The notes below the pieces were generated by a model. The model did no database searches. It saw nothing but the letters and a program-made list of their open reading frames with translations, and was not told the DNA's origin. From the NCBI GenBank assembly GCA_030833605.1, contig JAURGV010000063.1, forward strand, positions 1 through 10,812: a DNA stretch of 10,812 nucleotides, read 5' to 3'. Shown here in pieces: positions 4,944 through 10,812 of this stretch. The stretch comes from Rhodothermales bacterium. GTDB lineage: Bacteria; Bacteroidota; Rhodothermia; Rhodothermales; UBA10348. The position numbers and the translations under genes were made by a program. Position 1 is the first letter of the stretch; each line of letters starts with the position of its first letter.

Positions 4944-7778
4944 ATGCCCCACACGAGCACGTATTTACATCGCCAAGTCCAAACGGGTCTTTCCTTGTGC
5001 TCGGATCAGGCCGATTTGAACATTATTGTTGCTCCTTCGCGCGATGCAGCAACCGCCTTGCGTACGTCCATAGCCCAATTAGGAACCCCAACGATTAACG
5101 TGGAAGCGTTGACACCAGCCGGGCTATCTAAACACATTTGGACGGCTCAAAAGCCTGAGGAAAGTCACAAATATCTCTCTCGGCAAGCTGTTTCGTACTT
5201 AATTGGTCATTTTTTGGAGGCGTTGGACACGGAAATGGCACAATTGCTATCCGGTTCAATTCGCACCCTTACCAAATCTATCCTTGCTGATCGAGAAGCT
5301 TCAGTGGACTCCGCATCGTTGGCAGCTACGGCATCCAATGCTGTTCAGCAGGCTTATGCGCAAATTTATGGCGCATACGAAAGATACCGATCTGCCAATG
5401 GAAGAATGGACGATGTCGATGTTGTTCTCGCCGCTCATCAATTGGTGATGCCTTTCGTAGAGCAACGCCACGTGGCGTCGCTATTTGTGAGTGATTTAAT
5501 CAGCCCTTCCGCATTGGAAATAAAATTGATTGAGCACTTGGGAGAAAACGTACCACACGCACTGTTGATGGGCTCCGGTTCCGTTCAAAACCCGTTTATT
5601 CCGTCCTGGGATTATTTACCAGGGTTTGAGTCAGAGCCTTCTGAGCGGCCGATTTCATGGCTCACTGCTCCGACAAGAAGGGAAGAGGTGCGAACGGTTC
5701 TGAGTGATATCGTTGAGCGTAATATTGCGTTTGACCAGGTTGAGATTGCATACACCGACCCAAGTATGTACGCATCCGAACTTATTACAGCTTGTGACCG
5801 ATTTGGCATTCCGTGGCAGGCCGCTGCAAGCTCGAAGTGGGACTATCCCATGCATCAACAACTTCGACTGTTTGCACAGTGGGTGGAATCGGGATATTCC
5901 GCATCTTCTTTAGCCAACATGCTGCGGTCGCATTTAGTGAGTACCGATGCCTTTGGATGCCCTCCCGAGGAATTTGCCCAAATGCTGACCGCTTTCCCGC
6001 TGCGATTTACTCGATTTAGACATCCGGACGTGTGGAAAGCCATCCAGGAAAAGGCCTATGACCGAGGCATATCAGCGGCGACTCTTGTTCAATTTGAGCA
6101 ATTTGTTGCAGCCGTTTTACCTTATTTGTTGCCGACCACGTGCACGGTACAGCAATTTGGAAAGGCATTCGTTGGTTTTTCGGCTTCATTTTCTACTGCC
6201 GATCTTCCCCCTGCTTCATTTCAAGAGTTTTGGCAACAGACCATCCGGATTTCGCAGGAGGTCCAGCTTCCACCGAGTGCTTCTACACGAATTGCACGGC
6301 ATGTTTTGGAGGTGCCAACGCCTTCGTTCAATGCCCAACAAATTGGAGTTCGCATTGGGCCGCTAAAGGATACGGGATATGGGGTCGCGAATCGCATTTA
6401 TGTGCTCGGATTAGACGATCAAGCGGCTAAATCGAGTGAAGCAAAGGAGGCATCGGAGGCTTCGGTTTTTTCTGGGATTCAAAAACCGGTTGACGTTCAT
6501 CGCCCGGTTGATTCGTGGGAGCTTACCACCCGTCAGTTGATCCAGGAGCTTTCTCTTCGTTTTCCATCGGACTTGGTTCTTTGCGCGTCCAGTTTCGACG
6601 TCGAATCCGGGCGGCTTTTATTCCCCAGTGCGGCATGGGTAGCTTTCACACAGCAATCCGAGCTGAAGGCCTCTAAAAGAATGTCTGCCTTGGACTTGGT
6701 TGAGTTTAAGGCGGCTACACCCTTTGATCATGCGGACCAGGCGTATCCGAACCTAAGATGGGCTAGCCATGCGGAAGAGGCACGGTCATCTTCGCAGTGG
6801 ACGGCCTACGACGGACTGGTAGATAGGTCTGCTTTCGGTCCGCTCGAAACAGCGACTCCGTCTAAACTAGAAGTATTGTCCAGTTGCCCATACAAGTTTT
6901 TTCTTTCTGAAGTATTAGGAGTGCGCCGTCCTCGAGAACGAGAAGAGGAATGGCTTACAAAAATGGAAGAAGGCTCGCTGGTGCATTCCCTGTTTGAGTT
7001 TCATACCCGACAGCGGTTGGCGCAAGATGATGACGCTCCACGAAGCGCAGAGCCCGAGGATTTTGAGATGCTTATGGGGCGGGTTCAGACCGCTTTAGCG
7101 CAGTCCGCGTTGTTGCTGGAGGGCAATGTTGGCGCCCTCGTAGAGCGTAAAGCAGCTGAAATTGGGCTTTCGGTTTCCCTTTTCTTGAAGAGGGAGAAGA
7201 AGCACGATGGAGTTCGCACGCCCGTGGGAGTTGAATATTCTTTCGGGAATGGCGTAAAGCAGGATGCTCCACCCTGTATCCTGCACCTACAAACGGGGGC
7301 TTTGGCCTTATCCGGTAGGTTAGATCGACTAGACCGTCTTCCCAATGGGGACTACGTAATCACGGATTATAAAACCGGTCGTTTTTCCGAATACGCACCC
7401 AAGGATCTGAAGAAACTAGCCCAGCATCTTCAGTGGGCTATCTATTCGCTCATGGTTGCTAACCATCAACATGTCCGTGTGGAGCGGTTCGAGTATTTTT
7501 TCCCGTCCGTTCGTGGCGCAGGACTGGTTAGAGGAATTGCTGCGCCTACCGAGGCTGAAGTCCTTCAGCTTTTAGAGACCTTATCAAAGCGATACGGTTC
7601 GGGTGCGTTTATCCAGTCAGCTGACAAACAAACCTGTCAATATTGCGATTACTTATTCATTTGCGGGGACGTGGAGTCTCGAAAAGGCGAACTAGCTCAA
7701 AAATTTATCCAGTTGGACCATCGAATCGAAGAGGTGTATGGCGAGTGGCCCTACCGACAAAAAGTGGGGAAAGAATAG
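4944..7778 (+). CDS. addB: AddB-like subunit of the AddAB helicase-nuclease (PD-(D/E)XK nuclease family)
   Basis: 944 residues. The ATG at 4944 is the first possible start, with an in-frame TAA at 4935, and has an A/T-rich leader without a clear Shine-Dalgarno site. The helicase-like body (about 1-620) lacks a Walker A. Its remnants are NIIVAPSRDAATAL near residue 27 and IYVLGLDDQAAK near 485, where active relatives have GLNEG-type motifs, so it should not hydrolyse ATP. The C-terminal nuclease is intact: GSLVHSLFEFH with His681, GRLDRLD with Asp794, ITDYKTG with Asp808 and Lys810, and LQWAIYSLM (the QxxxY helix). Cys648 (SSCPYKFF) plus Cys898, Cys901 and Cys907 (CQYCDYLFIC) form the AddB/Cas4-type Fe-S staple. 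Known partners cut the 5' strand during double-strand end resection before RecA loading. It is shorter than Bacillus AddB (about 1,170). addA follows after one base. Confidence 0.85.
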   Translation: MPHTSTYLHRQVQTGLSLCSDQADLNIIVAPSRDAATALRTSIAQLGTPTINVEALTPAGLSKHIWTAQKPEESHKYLSRQAVSYLIGHFLEALDTEMAQLLSGSIRTLTKSILADREASVDSASLAATASNAVQQAYAQIYGAYERYRSANGRMDDVDVVLAAHQLVMPFVEQRHVASLFVSDLISPSALEIKLIEHLGENVPHALLMGSGSVQNPFIPSWDYLPGFESEPSERPISWLTAPTRREEVRTVLSDIVERNIAFDQVEIAYTDPSMYASELITACDRFGIPWQAAASSKWDYPMHQQLRLFAQWVESGYSASSLANMLRSHLVSTDAFGCPPEEFAQMLTAFPLRFTRFRHPDVWKAIQEKAYDRGISAATLVQFEQFVAAVLPYLLPTTCTVQQFGKAFVGFSASFSTADLPPASFQEFWQQTIRISQEVQLPPSASTRIARHVLEVPTPSFNAQQIGVRIGPLKDTGYGVANRIYVLGLDDQAAKSSEAKEASEASVFSGIQKPVDVHRPVDSWELTTRQLIQELSLRFPSDLVLCASSFDVESGRLLFPSAAWVAFTQQSELKASKRMSALDLVEFKAATPFDHADQAYPNLRWASHAEEARSSSQWTAYDGLVDRSAFGPLETATPSKLEVLSSCPYKFFLSEVLGVRRPREREEEWLTKMEEGSLVHSLFEFHTRQRLAQDDDAPRSAEPEDFEMLMGRVQTALAQSALLLEGNVGALVERKAAEIGLSVSLFLKREKKHDGVRTPVGVEYSFGNGVKQDAPPCILHLQTGALALSGRLDRLDRLPNGDYVITDYKTGRFSEYAPKDLKKLAQHLQWAIYSLMVANHQHVRVERFEYFFPSVRGAGLVRGIAAPTEAEVLQLLETLSKRYGSGAFIQSADKQTCQYCDYLFICGDVESRKGELAQKFIQLDHRIEEVYGEWPYRQKVGKE

Positions 7779-7779
7779 C

Positions 7780-10700
7780 ATGAATAGCCTAAATAATCAC
7801 GCTTCGGATCCGTTAAGTCCACCTACCCGCCGCGCTGAAGATGAATCGGTCCGGGAACTGATTAGAGGAGTCAGGGGCGCACCGTTTCCAATTTCCGAGG
7901 ATCCGTTCATACATCTGAATAAAACCATTATGGTCCGAGCGGGAGCCGGATCGGGAAAAACGACCGTCCTCATTGAACGGATGTTGGCCCTGGTTAGAAG
8001 TGGGGTTCCGCTATCCGAGATCGTAGCCATTACCTTCACAAAGAAAGCTGCTGGCGAAATACAGAAACGATTCTTTGAGGCTTTAATTGAGCTTCAGCAG
8101 GATTTTTCAAAAAAATGCGTTGATTCGACGCACTCCACGTGGCATGATGAGCTAAAACATGTCGAAACGGCGCTTCAACACGCTGAAAGCATATTTATTG
8201 GGACGATCCACGCTTTTTGTGCACAGTTGCTTCGTATTCGGTCTCTAGATCTGAATGTCCCGATTGACTTTTCGCAAATCGACGAACGAGAAGAGTTGGT
8301 TTTGCGGCAGAAGTTCTGGAGTAAGTATCTGCACGAAAAGAACGAAACAGGGGATCCAGATCTATTTATTCTTCAAAACGCCCAGGTGTCACTGGCCTCC
8401 TTGGTCGAATTTTTCGGAACGATGTCAAAAAATGCTTCTTTGACGTTTGTTCAGTCTGACTCGGAAAAACCTGACCTATCGGGCATTTATGAAAAACTAG
8501 GTCGCTACCGTCCGGCTATTGAACGTCGAATCCCGCCCATGGAGCCGGATCACTTTACGACCACGTTTGAACAAATCCATTCGCTATCGGAGATTGCTGA
8601 CCACCCGAATGACTTTGATAAGGCCGTTATTTTGAAGTTGGTTGTTGGGCTACTCAAGGGGAAAGACGCGGCTCAACTTTTGGTCGCCGTGAGCTCCTGG
8701 GGAGCAAATAAAACGGAGCCAAGACTTTTTGCGAATGCACTTCGAGATGGGAAGGAAGATATTGGAATGGAGAAGCCCTTCCTTGCCTTCATCACCGAAG
8801 AAATTGCTCCTGTGGTGTCAAAGTGGGATGCATGGGTACACAATAGCGCCATTCGTGTCGTGTCCGATGCTATTGAAAATTATCGAAAAGAGCGTCTTCG
8901 TTCGGGTAAGCTGACTTTTGACGACCTGCTTTTTCAAGCTCATGTTTTGGTCAGTGAGCATCCAGAAGCGAGGGAGCACCTCCAAAATCAGTTCCGATTT
9001 ATTTTGGTCGATGAATTTCAAGATACCGACCCTGTCCAAGCGGCCATGTTGTTTGGTTTGGCATCCAAACAAATTCATCCGGACGACTGGTCCAGATCAA
9101 CACTTATTCCAGGCCGATTGTTTTTGGTTGGGGACGACAAGCAGTCCATTTATCGTTTTCGAAAAGCGGATTTCCAAGCCTTTCATTTGGTGGGGTCGGC
9201 CATCGAACAACAAGGAGGTAGCGTAGTCAACCTTTCGGTCAATTTTAGATCGGATGCACGAATTTGCGATTGGATTAATCGAGCTTTAGAGCCCATTTTT
9301 GCTCGTTCGTCGGCGCCTTATCAGGCTCCTTGGGAAAACTTGAAGCCACATCATGGTTCGTTTGAGGTGGAAGAGCCGGTCGTGCATTTTCAGATTCCAA
9401 ACATCAAAGGCCAATCGCAACGGGAGCAAACGCTCGCTGAAAGTTTAGCCATTGCCCATCATATTGAACGCCTTGCGAACGAAAAAAACTTGGGATACGG
9501 TAGTTTCCTAATTCTCGTAAAACGACATGCTTACGTTCCCGTTTACGTTGATACGCTGGTCAAGGCCGGTATTCCTACGAGTGTTAGTGGTGGAAAAGCC
9601 GTCGAAATGTCCCATGTTTTGGACTGGCTGGGCAATTTGTTTCGTACTTGCTTGGACGCCAGCGATCAAGTAGCGCTAGTCGCCGTTTTGCGGGGCCCGT
9701 TTTTTGGGGTCTCCGATCAGGACTTGCTCGATGTAAAACAGCTAGATGGATCCTTATCATGTCTGACTGAAGACTTGCAAGAACCGCTATCGCACCATCT
9801 GCCTGAATCGATTCGAGTCGCAATCCCACTTATCGCTCGTTGCCGAGCATATTTCAGGACAAAACCTCCTTATTCCGCTTTTGAAAGTGTGATAAAGGAC
9901 TTGGGATTGGAAATACACTTCAAAAATCGGGAGAATGCTGAAATAACCTATGGGATGTTATTGCGCGTTTCGGACCTATTTCGGAGTTGGGAGGCTAAAC
10001 AGCTAACGTTTTCCGAATGTGTGGAGGAATTTGAATGGATCAGAAGCGGAGAATTAGCGCTCGACACGTTTTCAGAGCATGCCCCTTTTGGGGATTGTGT
10101 CCGAATTATGACCGTCCACCAAGCAAAAGGACTTCAAGCGGACGTGGTCTTTTTAGCCGATCCGGGAGGGCTTGCACCCAGGGATTCAACGCTGCATGTC
10201 TATCGAGATGGATCCAATGTGTATGCCAAAGCACCCCTTGTAAAGCCCAATAGCTTTGGACATTCTGTTGAATTGGAACCACTTGGTTGGGAAGATGCCA
10301 AAGAATCGGAGCGTTTGTTTGAAGAGGCAGAACGATTTCGGTTGCTGTACGTCGCTTGCACCCGAGCGGTTAAACAATTGGTTATTTCGACGAACGAAGA
10401 GGAAAAGCATGGCCCTTGGGATGCCCTGGTTTCCCCGTTGGCGACCACTGAGGTCCCCGTTGTCAACATGGGTGAGGTCTCCGTTCCCGCGGTTTACGCG
10501 ACAATTCGAGTGCCAGAAGGAGACGGAGGCTACCAAAACATTGCTGAAAAAATTAAGGACCTTTCCGTCCCATCTTGGAAATTTAAACGGCCAAGCGAAA
10601 AAGAGGATGGCTTCTTCGAAGAGCAAACGATTACCCATTCCTTTGAAGGAAAGGGCGCGAGCGGTTTGGGGATGGAATATGGATCCGCGATGCATTCGTT

Positions 10701-10812
10701 GTTTGAACGCATTGTAGGCAGTAGAAAAGCAACGCCCTCTGACCGTCAGGTACTCTCCTGGAGTCACCAACTTCTAGTGGATAGATTGGGCCCTTTGGAA
10801 GGCGAAAAGTTG
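7780..10812 (+). CDS. addA: AddA-like UvrD-family helicase-nuclease subunit (3' end beyond the window)
   Basis: The frame is open from the ATG at 7780 to the last base, 1,011 residues with no stop. A GGGGAAAG stretch just upstream, inside the end of addB, serves as ribosome site. SF1A helicase motifs in order: Walker A AGAGSGKT 54-61; Ia TFTKKAA 85-91; Ib GTIHAF 141-146; II DEFQD 411-415; III VGDDKQSIYRFR about 450-461; IV NFRS 488-491; V TVHQAKGLQ 778-786; VI LLYVACTRA 855-863. All key residues are present, so it should be the active 3'-5' motor. GSAMHSLFERIV (His972) is the first motif of the C-terminal PD-(D/E)XK nuclease; the rest lies outside. In AddAB this nuclease cuts the 3' strand and the complex prepares broken ends for RecA. 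The 53-residue stretch before Walker A has no clear Q-motif glutamine. A bare UvrD/PcrA is excluded by the nuclease start and the addB partner. Confidence 0.9.
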   Translation, partial: MNSLNNHASDPLSPPTRRAEDESVRELIRGVRGAPFPISEDPFIHLNKTIMVRAGAGSGKTTVLIERMLALVRSGVPLSEIVAITFTKKAAGEIQKRFFEALIELQQDFSKKCVDSTHSTWHDELKHVETALQHAESIFIGTIHAFCAQLLRIRSLDLNVPIDFSQIDEREELVLRQKFWSKYLHEKNETGDPDLFILQNAQVSLASLVEFFGTMSKNASLTFVQSDSEKPDLSGIYEKLGRYRPAIERRIPPMEPDHFTTTFEQIHSLSEIADHPNDFDKAVILKLVVGLLKGKDAAQLLVAVSSWGANKTEPRLFANALRDGKEDIGMEKPFLAFITEEIAPVVSKWDAWVHNSAIRVVSDAIENYRKERLRSGKLTFDDLLFQAHVLVSEHPEAREHLQNQFRFILVDEFQDTDPVQAAMLFGLASKQIHPDDWSRSTLIPGRLFLVGDDKQSIYRFRKADFQAFHLVGSAIEQQGGSVVNLSVNFRSDARICDWINRALEPIFARSSAPYQAPWENLKPHHGSFEVEEPVVHFQIPNIKGQSQREQTLAESLAIAHHIERLANEKNLGYGSFLILVKRHAYVPVYVDTLVKAGIPTSVSGGKAVEMSHVLDWLGNLFRTCLDASDQVALVAVLRGPFFGVSDQDLLDVKQLDGSLSCLTEDLQEPLSHHLPESIRVAIPLIARCRAYFRTKPPYSAFESVIKDLGLEIHFKNRENAEITYGMLLRVSDLFRSWEAKQLTFSECVEEFEWIRSGELALDTFSEHAPFGDCVRIMTVHQAKGLQADVVFLADPGGLAPRDSTLHVYRDGSNVYAKAPLVKPNSFGHSVELEPLGWEDAKESERLFEEAERFRLLYVACTRAVKQLVISTNEEEKHGPWDALVSPLATTEVPVVNMGEVSVPAVYATIRVPEGDGGYQNIAEKIKDLSVPSWKFKRPSEKEDGFFEEQTITHSFEGKGASGLGMEYGSAMHSLFERIVGSRKATPSDRQVLSWSHQLLVDRLGPLEGEKL

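Noticed and set aside
7680..7800. A frameshift or single fused addB-addA protein
   Set aside because: addB ends with a clear TAG at 7776 after its Fe-S motif, and addA starts one base later with a good ribosome site; these are two proper genes.
7797..8039. 80-codon minus-strand frame across the start of addA
   Set aside because: Antisense to the Walker A region of addA; no independent signals.
10186..10770. 194-codon open frame on the minus strand
   Set aside because: It lies entirely antisense to the addA frame, which shows helicase motifs V and VI and a nuclease motif there; the antisense product has no recognisable pattern.

Overview
The window looks like an ordinary chromosomal segment of a mid-GC Gram-negative bacterium, most likely Bacteroidota or a relative such as Balneolota/Rhodothermota. 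This placement is inference. It rests on the two-gene pair of a gluconate 2-dehydrogenase subunit-3-like lipoprotein and a GMC oxidoreductase with a Cys-rich CHYC motif, on a short AddB lacking a Walker A motif, on a TAnnTTTG promoter-like element, and on Shine-Dalgarno sites that are strong at some genes and absent at others. No rRNA, tRNA, CRISPR array, transposase, integrase or phage gene is visible.

Left part (1-737): the 3' portion of a TauE/SafE-family membrane exporter on the plus strand. It converges, across 49 bases, on a long run of minus-strand genes.

Middle part (737-4682, all minus strand, read right to left): a DEDDh 3'-5' exonuclease with an ExoX-like C-terminal module; a DUF1761-type four-helix membrane protein; a small membrane protein; a predicted periplasmic lipoprotein of the gluconate 2-dehydrogenase subunit 3 family; and, 10 bases after it, its FAD-dependent GMC oxidoreductase partner. 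The last two form a tight operon for a membrane-anchored sugar or polyol dehydrogenase. The others are separated by 65-78 bases and need not be co-transcribed with it.

Divergent control region (4683-4943): AT-rich apart from a GC-rich imperfect hexamer repeat directly upstream of the exonuclease start. It holds three perfect or near-perfect dyads, the rightmost overlapping a TATAAT/TAnnTTTG promoter-like segment in front of the addB-like gene. This is the least explained sequence in the window.

Right part (4944-10812, plus strand): addB and addA, separated by one base. They encode the two subunits of an AddAB-type helicase-nuclease, which processes double-strand DNA ends for recombination. 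AddB carries an Fe-S-stapled PD-(D/E)XK nuclease and a degenerate helicase body. AddA carries all the UvrD-like helicase motifs and runs off the window just after its nuclease domain begins. Its reading frame is open from 7780 to the last base. With the divergent exonuclease this makes a DNA repair neighbourhood.

I do not see evidence for a wholly new system. The leads most worth checking are the dyad cluster and hexamer repeat between the exonuclease and addBA, and the metal-cluster motif in the oxidoreductase.
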